A stretch of 17,842 bases of DNA. Source: JBFMFB01 sp040752115. GTDB lineage: Bacteria; Pseudomonadota; Gammaproteobacteria; Burkholderiales; Sulfuricellaceae. Position numbers and translations under genes: made by a program. The stretch is from positions 1 through 17,842 of the forward strand of contig JBFMFB010000035.1 in the NCBI GenBank assembly GCA_040752115.1. The letters are read 5' to 3'. Positions 1 through 6,781 of this stretch are shown here, in pieces. The notes under the pieces were generated by a model. The model was not told where the DNA came from, made no database searches, and saw only the letters and a list, made by a program, of their open reading frames with translations. Numbering within the stretch: the stretch's first letter is position 1; every line of letters starts with the position of its first letter.

Positions 1-1327
1 CGGCTTTTTTCTCCTTCTCCCGCGCCCAGATTTCGGTCTTGGCGAAGCGGTAGTATTGCACCAGCGGGATGTGGCTGGGGCAGACATAGCTGCAGCAGCC
101 GCATTCGATGCAGTCGAACAGGGAATACTCCTGCGCCTTGCCGAAATTCTTGGCGCGGGCGAACCAGTATAGCTCCATCGGCTGCAGATCGGCGGGACAG
201 GCCTGGGCGCAGCGTCCGCAGCGGATGCACGGCTGGGGGGCAGGCAGCGGCGGAAACAGCTTGTCCGAGGCGGCAATGATGCAATTGGTGGCCTTCACCA
301 CCGGCACGTCGGGCTGGGGCAGGGAAATGCCCATCATCGGCCCGCCCATGATGTAGCGGCTGGTGTCCGGCAGTGCCCCGCCGGCGAGCGGCAGCAGTTC
401 GCCGACGGGTGTGCCGATCAGGACCTCGAAATTCTGCGGTCGGGCCACGTTGCCGGTGACCGTCACCATGCGGGAGGTTACCGGCTCGCCGAGGTTGACC
501 GCGCGGTGCACGGTATAGGCGGTCGCGACGTTGAAGCACTGCACGCCGATATCGGTGGGCAGCCCGCCGGACGGCGTTTCCTTGCCGGTCAGTATCTTGA
601 TCAGCTGCTTGGCGCTGCCGCTCGGGTACAGCGTCGGCACCGGCACCACCTCGAAGGGCGTGCCCCGGCAGGCGGCGCGCATGGCCTCGATGGCTTCCGG
701 CTTGTTGTCTTCGATGCCGATCAGGACTTCTTCCGCGCCCAGGGCATGGCGCATAATTTCGATCCCCTGCACGATTTCGGCAGCGCGGCTGCGCATCAGC
801 ATGTCGTCGCAGGTGATCCAGGGCTCGCACTCGGCACCATTCAGAATCAGGGTCGGTACCTTGCCGTGCGCCCCCGGATCGAGTTTGACGTGGCTGGGAA
901 AGACCGCGCCGCCAAGGCCTGCTACGCCGGCATCGCGCAGCCAGTCGCGCAGTTCGGCCGGTTTCGTGTGGCGGTAATCGAATGGCTGGTGCTCGATCCA
1001 GCGTTCCTCGAAATCCGCCTCGATCACCACGCAAAGGTCGGGGAGGCCGGAGGGATGCGCCACCGGGTGCATCGCGATGGCGGCAACCGTGCCCGAGGTG
1101 GGCGCGTGCACGGCCGCCGAGATGCGGCCTTCTGGCCGCCCGATCATCTGCCCCTTCAGCACGCGGTCGCCAACGGCGACAACGGGTCTGGCCGGGTTGC
1201 CGCTGTGCTGGCGCAGCGACACGACCAGGCGTGCAGGCACGGGGGCCATGGCGATGGGCAGGCCGGTGGACTCGTCCTTGTGTTCCGGCGGGTGCACGCC
1301 GCCGTTGAATCGGTGCAGGGTTCTCAT
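1..1327 (-). CDS. rnfC: RnfC/RsxC, electron transport complex subunit C (3' end outside window)
   Basis: RnfC is the peripheral iron-sulfur and flavin-binding subunit of the Rnf complex, an inner-membrane machine coupling NADH:ferredoxin electron transfer to an ion gradient; the close relative Rsx keeps SoxR reduced. The minus-strand frame starts with MRTLHRFNGGVHPPEHK, a typical RnfC N-terminus, and 442 residues are visible before the window edge. Two 4Fe-4S motifs are present: CIRCGRCAQACP (C367, C370, C373, C377) and CIECGCCSYVCP (C406, C409, C412, C416). A glycine-rich region like the NADH/FMN-binding part of the family lies near residues 140-150 (AGLGGAVFPSHVK). The ATG overlaps the rnfB stop (ATGA), so the two are probably translationally coupled. 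The missing C-terminus is due to the window boundary, so whether the protein carries the Ala-rich tail seen in some RnfC proteins cannot be told. Confidence 0.95.
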   Translation of the reverse strand, partial: MRTLHRFNGGVHPPEHKDESTGLPIAMAPVPARLVVSLRQHSGNPARPVVAVGDRVLKGQMIGRPEGRISAAVHAPTSGTVAAIAMHPVAHPSGLPDLCVVIEADFEERWIEHQPFDYRHTKPAELRDWLRDAGVAGLGGAVFPSHVKLDPGAHGKVPTLILNGAECEPWITCDDMLMRSRAAEIVQGIEIMRHALGAEEVLIGIEDNKPEAIEAMRAACRGTPFEVVPVPTLYPSGSAKQLIKILTGKETPSGGLPTDIGVQCFNVATAYTVHRAVNLGEPVTSRMVTVTGNVARPQNFEVLIGTPVGELLPLAGGALPDTSRYIMGGPMMGISLPQPDVPVVKATNCIIAASDKLFPPLPAPQPCIRCGRCAQACPADLQPMELYWFARAKNFGKAQEYSLFDCIECGCCSYVCPSHIPLVQYYRFAKTEIWAREKEKKA

Positions 1328-1914
1328 TTCGCCTCCCCCGTTCCCGCGGCAAGCTTGAAGGAGGGTGTTTCCTGCTTCAGCGGATGGACGGGATATTTCC
1401 ATTTCCAGGTGGAGACGGATTCCGGGATCGGCTCCATGTGAATGCAACTGACCGGGCAGGGCGCCACGCACAGCTCGCAGCCGGTGCATTCCGAGGAGAT
1501 TATGGTATGCATCTGCTTCGCCGCCCCGGCGATGGCGTCCACCGGGCAGGCCTGGAAGCACAGGGTGCAGCCGATGCACAGTTGCTCGTCGATGACGGCG
1601 ACCTGCTTCGGCTTGGGCGCGCCATGCCGGGTATCGAGCGACTTGGCTTCGACCCCGAGCAGGTCGGCCAGGCGGCGGATGCCTTCTTCGCCGCCGGGGA
1701 CGCACAGGTTGATGTCGGCGCGGCCTTCGGCGATGGCCTGGGCATAGGGCTTGCAGCCGGGGAATCCGCACTGGCCGCACTGGGTTTGCGGCAGGATGGC
1801 GTCAATCTTTTCGACCAGCGGATTCTCCTCGACCCGGAAGCGGATCGCGGCGATGCCAAGCACTGCTCCCAGCGCCACGGCGAGACCGATCATGACCAGT
1901 AGGGCGCTCAGCAT
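1324..1914 (-). CDS. rnfB: RnfB/RsxB, electron transport complex subunit B
   Basis: This is the ferredoxin-like subunit of the Rnf complex, 196 residues. One N-terminal membrane anchor (about residues 2-24) is followed by the family's 4Fe-4S domain with C46, C49, C54 and C71 (QCGQCGFPGC then NLCVPGG). Two ferredoxin clusters follow: C113/C116/C119/C123 (CIGCTLCFQACP) and C143/C146/C149/C153 (CTGCELCVAPCP). All expected cysteines are present, so the protein looks functional. The start has a TAAGG-like ribosome binding site 4-5 bases upstream of the ATG. It overlaps rnfC by four bases downstream. Upstream, a 183-bp gap filled with an inverted-repeat element separates it from rnfA, whereas these genes are usually close together. 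Confidence 0.96.
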   Translation of the reverse strand: MLSALLVMIGLAVALGAVLGIAAIRFRVEENPLVEKIDAILPQTQCGQCGFPGCKPYAQAIAEGRADINLCVPGGEEGIRRLADLLGVEAKSLDTRHGAPKPKQVAVIDEQLCIGCTLCFQACPVDAIAGAAKQMHTIISSECTGCELCVAPCPVSCIHMEPIPESVSTWKWKYPVHPLKQETPSFKLAAGTGEAK

Positions 1915-1940
1915 GAAGCCTTATCCAGAAATCGGCAATT

Positions 1941-2092
1941 CACCACGAATGACACGAATAAGCACGAATTCACACTAATGAAACCCGAAAGGTACCGTCG
2001 GAGTCGCTCGCGCTGCTGATGGTGACAGAAGCTTTGATGGCGACCAGACTATTCGTGAACATTCGTGCAAATTCGTGGTTAAACGCTTTTTT
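1941..2092. repeat. Inverted-repeat element A (CACGAAT family) between rnfA and rnfB
   Basis: The left arm (1941-1980) carries CACGAAT heptamers starting at 1944, 1953 and 1963. The right arm (2051-2082) carries the complement ATTCGTG at 2051, 2061 and 2071, exactly 10 bp apart. About 70 bp of unrelated sequence lies between the arms. Outside the right arm, read on the minus strand, is AAAAAAGCGTTTAACC, which resembles the outer flank of element B (6774-6926). There is no ORF inside, so I read it as a small non-autonomous repeat of MITE or palindrome type. It lies inside the rnfA-rnfB transcript and could form a large stem in the mRNA. Confidence 0.75.
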
Positions 2093-2097
2093 CAAGT

Positions 2098-2673
2098 TTA
2101 TTTCACCAATCCGGAAAAACCCATGAAGGCGATGGAGAGCAGGCCCGCCGTGATCATGGCGATGGCCGAGCCGCGGAACGGCGCAGGCACATCCGCGCCT
2201 TCGAGGCGTTCGCGCATGGCGGCGAACAGGATTAGCACCATGGCGAAGCCGACCGCGCCGCCGAAGCCGAACAGCAGCGATTCGACGAAATTGTGGTTTT
2301 CCTGCACGTTGAGCAGCGGGATGCCGAGCACGGCGCAATTGGTGGTGATGAGCGGCAGGTAGATGCCCAGCGCCTGGTACAGCACCGGGCTGGCTTTGTG
2401 GATGAACATTTCGGTGAACTGCACGATGCCGGCGATCACCACGATGAACGACAGCGTGCGCAGATAGGCGAGCTCGGAACCCAGCAGATACTGGTTGATC
2501 AGGTAGCTGGAGCCGGAAGCCAGGGTGAGCACGAAGGCGGTGGCGGCACCCATGCCGACCGCTGCTTCCAGCTTCTTGGACACGCCCATGAACGGGCACA
2601 GGCCGAGAATCTTGACCAGCACGATGTTGTTGACCAGCACCGCACCGATCACAATCAGAAAATAATTTTCCAT
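2098..2673 (-). CDS. rnfA: RnfA/RsxA, electron transport complex subunit A
   Basis: This is an integral membrane subunit of the Rnf complex, 191 residues, close to the usual ~193. The N-terminus (MENYFLIVIGAVLVNNIVLV) and the KILGLCPFMGVS and LPLITTNCAVLG segments are family hallmarks; the conserved cysteines in the latter two are associated with an iron-sulfur centre within the membrane in Rnf and Nqr complexes. About six transmembrane helices are evident, ending at FMGFSGLVK. An AAAAGG ribosome binding site lies 4 bases before the ATG, and a good sigma70-type promoter lies within the 87 bp between ald and this gene, so rnfA probably begins the rnf transcript. rnfB and rnfC follow after a repeat element. 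Confidence 0.96.
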   Translation of the reverse strand: MENYFLIVIGAVLVNNIVLVKILGLCPFMGVSKKLEAAVGMGAATAFVLTLASGSSYLINQYLLGSELAYLRTLSFIVVIAGIVQFTEMFIHKASPVLYQALGIYLPLITTNCAVLGIPLLNVQENHNFVESLLFGFGGAVGFAMVLILFAAMRERLEGADVPAPFRGSAIAMITAGLLSIAFMGFSGLVK

Positions 2674-2705
2674 GAAACCTTTTGAGAGGCTTTCCGGTGA
2701 GCCCG

Positions 2706-2734
2706 ATTATCGCTTTACCGGCCCTCCGATTCAA
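2706..2734 (-). promoter_or_regulatory. Sigma70-type promoter for rnfABC
   Basis: On the minus strand TTGAAT (2729-2734) and GATAAT (2706-2711) are separated by exactly 17 bp, matching the consensus at 4 of 6 and 5 of 6 positions. Predicted initiation near 2699 gives a leader of about 25 bases that includes the rnfA ribosome binding site. The match is seen directly; activity is inferred. Confidence 0.6.
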
Positions 2735-2760
2735 CCACGACGCCCCCGCGGGAATTTGGC

Positions 2761-4100
2761 CTACGCGATGGCCTCCCGCGGCGGAACGAAGGTATATTCC
2801 AGATCCGCGGCGACGCTCGGGTGCGTGACCTGCCCTAAATGGAGATTCAGACCGTTCGCGAGCCCCGGAGTTTCCTTGAGCGCCAGCCGATAGCCCTGGT
2901 TGGCGAGCTGCCGGGCATAGGGCAGGGTGGCGTGGGTGAGCGCCTGGGTCGCGGTGCGCGCGCAGGCTGCCGGCATGTTGGTGACGCAGTAATGCACCAC
3001 GCCTTCCTCGATATAGGTGGGAGCGGAATGGGTGGTGGNNNNNNNNNNNNNNNNNNNNNNNNNNNNNNNNNNNNNNNNNNNNNNNNNNNNNNNNNNNNNN
3101 NNNNNNNNNNNNNNNNNNNNNNNNNNNNNNNNNNNNNNCGGGCATAGGGCAGGGTGGCGTGGGTGAGCGCCTGGGTCGCGGTGCGCGCGCAGGCTGCCGG
3201 CATGTTGGTGACGCAGTAATGCACCACGCCTTCCTCGATATAGGTGGGAGCGGAATGGGTGGTGGGGCGGGAGGTTTCGCTGCAGCCGCCCTGGTCGATC
3301 GCCACATCCACCAGCACCGAGCCGGGTTTCATGGCGCGCACCGTGTTGCGGGTGAGCAGCTTGGGCGCGCGCTTGCCGGGAATCAGCACCGAGCCGACAA
3401 CGAGATCGGCTTCCCGCGTCAGCGCGGCGATGGCGTGGGGCTCGGAATAGTGCGTTTTCAGACGGGGGCCGAAGGCATCATCGAGGTAGCGCAGGCGGCT
3501 GAGGTTGACGTCCAGGATGGTGACATCCGCCCCCAGACCCACCGCCATTCTTGCCGCCTGGGTGCCGACCGTGCCGGCGCCGAGGATTACCACCCGGCCC
3601 GGCGCGACGCCCGGCACGCCGCCCAGCAGCGTGCCGTTGCCGCCGTTAGCCATCTGCAGCGCGGTGGCACCGGCCTGCACCGCGACCCGCCCCGCCACTT
3701 CCGACATCGGCGTCAGCAGCGGCAGCGCGCCCTGCGCGTCGGTCACCGTCTCGTAGGCGATGCCGACGATCTTGCGCTCGACCAATTGCCGGGTGAGCTC
3801 CGCATCGGCAGCCAGGTGCAGATAGGTGAACAATACCTGGCCCTCGCGCAGCAGCGGGATTTCCGCCGGCTGCGGCTCCTTCACCTTGACGATCATCGGG
3901 GAGGCGTACACCTCGGCGGCGGATTTGGCGATCTTCGCGCCGGCAGCGCGGTAGGTGTCGTCGCCGAAGCCGATGGGCGCGCCCGCGCCGCTTTCCACTT
4001 TCACTTCATGGCCGTCCGCAACCAGCGCGCCGACTCCGGCCGGGGTCAGCCCGACGCGGTATTCGTGGTCCTTGATCTCCTTCGGGATGCCGATCAACAT
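2761..4100 (-). CDS. ald: Alanine dehydrogenase, interrupted by an assembly gap
   Basis: Ald catalyses NAD-dependent reductive amination of pyruvate to L-alanine and the reverse. Residues 1-320 read from 4100 to the gap: MLIGIPKEIKDHEYRVGLTP, R15, K74 in KVKEP, H95, the NAD-binding GAGTVG at 174-179, and D269 in VAIDQGG; all match catalytic or binding positions of the family. Across the N run the frame shifts, because the 100 Ns plus a duplicated 127 bp add 227 bases. Removing 3039-3265 gives a continuous 370-residue protein ending TFVPPREAIA, the normal length for Ald. The gene is therefore probably intact in the organism. An AAAGGA site lies about 11 bases upstream of the ATG. pyrD ends 49 bp upstream on the same strand, so the two may be cotranscribed. 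Confidence 0.9.
2912..3038. repeat. 127-bp direct duplicate, copy 1 (contig overlap)
   Basis: This is identical to 3139-3265 on the far side of the N run. It encodes the Ald segment from about THSAPTYIEEG to LPYA. A length of exactly 127 bp, ending precisely at the gap, points to two contig ends sharing one k-mer rather than to a biological repeat. Confidence 0.95.
3039..3138. other. Scaffold gap, 100 Ns
   Basis: Exactly 100 unknown bases, the conventional filler for a gap of unknown size. It lies inside ald between two identical 127-bp sequences, so the true gap is probably of negative length (the contigs overlap). Confidence 0.98.
3139..3265. repeat. 127-bp direct duplicate, copy 2 (contig overlap)
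   Basis: Exact second copy of 2912-3038, beginning at the first base after the Ns. This copy is in frame with the N-terminal part of ald; the other copy is in frame with the C-terminal part. Merging the two restores the gene. Confidence 0.95.
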
Positions 4101-4149
4101 TTCTCGTTTCGTCCTTTCTTCATGGGTTGATGCGCATTGCCGCGCACCG

Positions 4150-5151
4150 TCAAATCGCTTCCGCGGCCTCGCGCACCAGCTCCGGCCCGCGATAGATCAG
4201 TCCGCTGTAGAGCTGCACCAGCGAAGCGCCGGCGCAGATCTTTTCCTGCGCGTCGAGCGCGCTCATGATGCCGCCCACGCCGATGATCGGAATTTTTCCG
4301 TCCAGGGCAAGCGCAAGCTGCCTGATCACCGCGGTAGATCGGGTTCGCACCGGCGCCCCGCTCAGTCCGCCAGCCTCCTCGGCGTGAGGCAGATGCGCTA
4401 CGCCTTCGCGCGAGAGCGTGGTGTTGGTGGCGATCACCGCGTCGATCCGATATTTGAGCAGAAGGTCGGCGATCGCGACGATGTCTTCCGTTTCCAGGTC
4501 GGGAGCGATTTTCAGCGCCAGCGGGACGTATTTGCCGTGCTCGTTCGCCAGCCTTCCCTGTTCTGTTTTCAGCGCGCCGAGCAGCCCTTCCAGCTCGGCT
4601 GATTGCTGCAACTGGCGCAGGTTTTTGGTGTTGGGCGAGGAGATGTTGACCGTGACGTAGCTGGCCAGCGGGTACACCTTGCGCAGGCAGGCCAGATAAT
4701 CCTCGGCGGCGCGCTCGATCGGGGTGTCAAAGTTCTTGCCGATGTTGATGCCGAGGATGCCGCGGTACTTGGCTTTTTTGACGTTTTCCACCAGCCGGTC
4801 CACGCCGTCGTTGTTAAAGCCCATGCGGTTGATGATGGCCTGCGCCTGCGGCAGGCGGAACATGCGCGGCTTGGGGTTGCCCGGCTGTGGCCGGGGGGTG
4901 ACCGTGCCGACTTCGATGAAGCCGAAGCCCAGCGCGGCGAGCGCGTCGATGTAAGCGCCGTTCTTGTCCAGCCCCGCGGCGAGCCCGACCGCGTTGGGGA
5001 ATGGCAGCCCCATGATGGTACGCGGGCGATGGACGGCGGGGTAACGCAGGATTCCTGCGCATTCGGCGACCCTCAGCGATGCCAGGGTGAGGTGGTGCGC
5101 GGTTTCCGGGTCGAGCCGGAACAGCAGGGGGCGCAGCAGGGAGTAGAGCAT
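4150..5151 (-). CDS. pyrD: Dihydroorotate dehydrogenase (quinone), class 2
   Basis: PyrD oxidises dihydroorotate to orotate, the fourth step of de novo pyrimidine synthesis, passing electrons to membrane quinones. The protein has 333 residues (E. coli 336). The N-terminal amphipathic part (MLYSLLRPLLFRLDPETAHHL) is the membrane-associating helix pair found only in class 2 enzymes. FMN and substrate segments follow in order: AVGLAAGLDKNG (54-65), EVGTVTPRPQPGNPKPR (80-96), NRMGFNND (108-115), the NISSPNTKNLR loop with the catalytic serine (S171/S172), KIAPDL (214-219), and GVGGI (291-295). No strong Shine-Dalgarno sequence precedes the ATG, but the start aligns with the family N-terminus. It is transcribed divergently from amtB, and ald follows after 49 bp. 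Confidence 0.97.
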   Translation of the reverse strand: MLYSLLRPLLFRLDPETAHHLTLASLRVAECAGILRYPAVHRPRTIMGLPFPNAVGLAAGLDKNGAYIDALAALGFGFIEVGTVTPRPQPGNPKPRMFRLPQAQAIINRMGFNNDGVDRLVENVKKAKYRGILGINIGKNFDTPIERAAEDYLACLRKVYPLASYVTVNISSPNTKNLRQLQQSAELEGLLGALKTEQGRLANEHGKYVPLALKIAPDLETEDIVAIADLLLKYRIDAVIATNTTLSREGVAHLPHAEEAGGLSGAPVRTRSTAVIRQLALALDGKIPIIGVGGIMSALDAQEKICAGASLVQLYSGLIYRGPELVREAAEAI

Positions 5152-5180
5152 GGAGCTGGGGCCTCAGCCGGTTTGGTCAT

Positions 5181-5205
5181 TCGCCGACGGCGTCGGTGAT
5201 TTTTC
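5181..5205 (+). terminator. Terminator-like hairpin in the pyrD leader region
   Basis: An 8-bp stem (5181-5188 with 5192-5199, one G-T pair) has a 3-base loop and is followed by five Ts on the plus strand. No plus-strand gene ends here, so it may block plus-strand read-through toward amtB, or act as a hairpin in the pyrD mRNA about 30 bases upstream of its ATG. The structure is seen; its role is unknown. Confidence 0.35.
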
Positions 5206-5387
5206 CGCCAGCCGCAGCAGCCGCGCCGGAACAGAGGTGGGTGCAGCGCGGCACGGCGACGCGGCAGAAAACGGCGGAACGGGGCGTAGACAGATCATGC
5301 GAAACGGGCGGCAGTTGCAAAACGGCGAAAGTATGGGGGAGACATGCGAGATTGGCAAGCTGCCGGGTCTCACGGGCGACCCATTGC

Positions 5388-5424
5388 GGTGCGGTTGGGT
5401 TGGGTGATGCCCTGTTGTGGGGCG
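5388..5424 (+). promoter_or_regulatory. Candidate NtrC-binding sites upstream of amtB
   Basis: The 17-bp imperfect dyad TGCCCT-GTTGT-GGGGCG (5408-5424) matches the NtrC consensus TGCACY-N5-GGTGCA at 9 of 12 positions. Its centre lies about 98 bp upstream of the predicted start, a usual enhancer distance. A possible half site, GGTGCG, lies at 5388-5393. This is inference from pattern matching. Confidence 0.35.
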
Positions 5425-5487
5425 TGATTTGCGGCAAAAAATAGCCGTCCTCGAGCGGTTTTGTTTCCGATCAGGCGGTTATTCAAT

Positions 5488-5504
5488 CTGGCATGTATCT
5501 TGCA
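5488..5504 (+). promoter_or_regulatory. Sigma54 (RpoN) promoter of amtB
   Basis: CTGGCATGTATCTTGCA carries the invariant GG (5490-5491) and GC (5502-5503) exactly 10 bp apart, and matches the -24/-12 consensus TGGCACG-N4-TTGCW except for one base (T for C in GCACG). Predicted initiation near 5514 gives a leader of about 28 bases before amtB. Confidence 0.75.
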
Positions 5505-5541
5505 ATCAAGTTCTATTTTTTGTTTTTGGCCGAGGGAAGAA

Positions 5542-6738
5542 ATGGAAAATCTGAAAGTAAGCGGCGATGTGCTGTTCATCCTGCTGGGCGCCATCATGGT
5601 GCTGGCGATGCATGCCGGCTTCGCCTTTCTGGAGGTGGGGACGGTGCGCAAGAAGAACCAGGTCAACGCACTCGTGAAGATTCTGTGCGATTTCGCCGTT
5701 TCGACCATCGCTTATTTTTTCATCGGCTACGGCGTCGCCTACGGCGTCAATTTTTTCACCGGCGCGGAAGTGCTGGCGCAGAAGGGCGGCTACGAACTGG
5801 TCAAATTTTTCTTTCTGCTGACTTTTGCCGCGGCGATTCCGGCCATCATCTCCGGCGGCATCGCCGAGCGTGCCCGCTTCCATCCGCAGCTCGCCGCCAC
5901 CTTCCTGCTGGTGGGATTCGTCTATCCCTTCTATGAGGGCATCGCCTGGAACAACCATTACGGCTTGCAGGATTGGCTGCAGGCCACTTTCGGCGCCAAA
6001 TTCCACGACTTCGCCGGCTCCGTGGTGGTACATGCGGTGGGCGGCTGGGTTGCGCTCGGGGCGGTGATTCTGCTCGGCGCGCGCCGCGGCCGCTACAGCA
6101 AGGACGGCGGAATGGCGGCTCACCCGCCCTCCAGCATCCCCTTTCTGGCGCTCGGAGCGTGGATATTGACGGTCGGCTGGTTCGGCTTCAATGTCATGTC
6201 GGCGCAGACCCTTGACGCGATCAGCGGGCTGGTGGCGATCAATTCGCTGATGGCGATGGTTGGGGGCACGCTTGCCGCGCTGTTCGTCGGCCGAAACGAC
6301 CCCGGTTTCGTGCACAACGGCCCGCTTGCCGGACTGGTGGCGATCTGCGCGGGTTCCGACCTCATGCACCCGCTGGGCGCGCTGGCGACGGGCGCCCTGG
6401 CCGGGGCGCTGTTTGTGTGGATGTTCATGCAGACCCAGAATAAGTGGAAAATCGACGATGTGCTCGGCGTGTGGCCGCTGCACGGCCTGTGCGGTGCATG
6501 GGGCGGCATCGCCGCCGGCATTTTCGGCGCGAAGGCGCTGGGCGGGATGGGCGGTGTGAGCCTGGCCGCGCAGGCACTCGGCACTGCCCTCGGCGTGGTA
6601 ATCGCGCTCGGCGCCGGTTTTGCGGTCTACGGCCTGTTGAAAATACTGGTCGGCATCCGCCTCGATGCGGAAGAAGAGTTCAATGGCGCGGATCTGTCTG
6701 TCCACAAGATTTCCGCCACGCCGGAAGGGGAAGTCTAG
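5542..6738 (+). CDS. amtB: Ammonium transporter, Amt/Mep/Rh family
   Basis: A membrane channel for ammonium uptake, 398 residues, with about eleven hydrophobic helices. The twin histidines of the pore are H164 (VVHAVGG) and H314 (WPLHGLCGAWGG). D156 (DFAGS), the gate phenylalanines F95 and F216, and S220 of the outer ammonium site (GFNVMS) align with E. coli AmtB D160, F107, F215 and S219. The ATG at 5542 follows GAGGGAAG. An in-frame TTG at 5461 would put the sigma54 promoter inside the gene and is rejected. E. coli-type AmtB has a cleaved signal peptide; here none is evident. No glnK/glnB gene adjoins it, although the pair is commonly linked. Regulation by nitrogen status through RpoN and NtrC is inferred from the upstream sites. 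Confidence 0.93.
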   Translation: MENLKVSGDVLFILLGAIMVLAMHAGFAFLEVGTVRKKNQVNALVKILCDFAVSTIAYFFIGYGVAYGVNFFTGAEVLAQKGGYELVKFFFLLTFAAAIPAIISGGIAERARFHPQLAATFLLVGFVYPFYEGIAWNNHYGLQDWLQATFGAKFHDFAGSVVVHAVGGWVALGAVILLGARRGRYSKDGGMAAHPPSSIPFLALGAWILTVGWFGFNVMSAQTLDAISGLVAINSLMAMVGGTLAALFVGRNDPGFVHNGPLAGLVAICAGSDLMHPLGALATGALAGALFVWMFMQTQNKWKIDDVLGVWPLHGLCGAWGGIAAGIFGAKALGGMGGVSLAAQALGTALGVVIALGAGFAVYGLLKILVGIRLDAEEEFNGADLSVHKISATPEGEV

Positions 6739-6745
6739 GTTTGTA

Positions 6746-6781
6746 ACGCTTTTCGTGGATTATTCACCCGAGAAAAAGCGT
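6746..6781. repeat. Short inverted repeat after amtB
   Basis: ACGCTTTT (6746-6753) and AAAAGCGT (6774-6781) are perfect complements with 20 bases between them. The right half is also the outer flank of element B. The inner TTCGTGGATTATTC resembles another arm of the same repeat family, so this may be a nested or partial copy. It could help end the amtB transcript but has no classic T-tract. Confidence 0.45.

Larger units (their letters stand above)
5152..5487. other. Divergent pyrD-amtB intergenic region, no gene
   Basis: The short open frames here are rich in Arg, Ala and Gly, have no ribosome binding site and resemble no family I know. The region holds the pyrD leader with a hairpin (5181-5205), an NtrC-like site (5388-5424) and the approach to the amtB sigma54 promoter. 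I could not assign a convincing sigma70 promoter for pyrD. Confidence 0.6.

Noticed and set aside
506..1441. 311-residue plus-strand open frame
   Set aside because: It is the antisense shadow of rnfC/rnfB, open because of high GC; the product resembles nothing and has no ribosome binding site.
1941..2092. CRISPR-like array from repeated CACGAAT units
   Set aside because: The units are only 7 bp with 2-3 bp spacing and switch orientation between arms; no spacers or cas genes.
3039..3138. Biological tandem duplication or insertion inside ald
   Set aside because: The exact 127-bp identity, the round 100-N spacer and the restored reading frame on merging all favour an assembly artefact.
1970..3307. 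445-residue minus-strand open frame through the N run
   Set aside because: It fuses a wrong-frame reading of ald, the Ns, and a shifted reading of rnfA. It exists only because Ns contain no stop codons.
2847..4100. 417-residue alanine dehydrogenase with an unusual C-terminus
   Set aside because: The last part is read out of frame after the gap; the true C-terminus is in the frame ending at 2761.
5196..5444. 82-residue plus-strand frame between pyrD and amtB
   Set aside because: Composition is typical of random GC-rich sequence, there is no ribosome binding site, and it overlaps regulatory sites.
5461..5541. TTG start giving a 425-residue Amt with a longer N-terminus
   Set aside because: It would place the sigma54 promoter inside the coding region and has no ribosome binding site; the ATG at 5542 fits the family and has GAGGGAAG before it.
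5506..6705. 399-residue minus-strand frame
   Set aside because: Antisense shadow of amtB, His- and Arg-rich with no domain.
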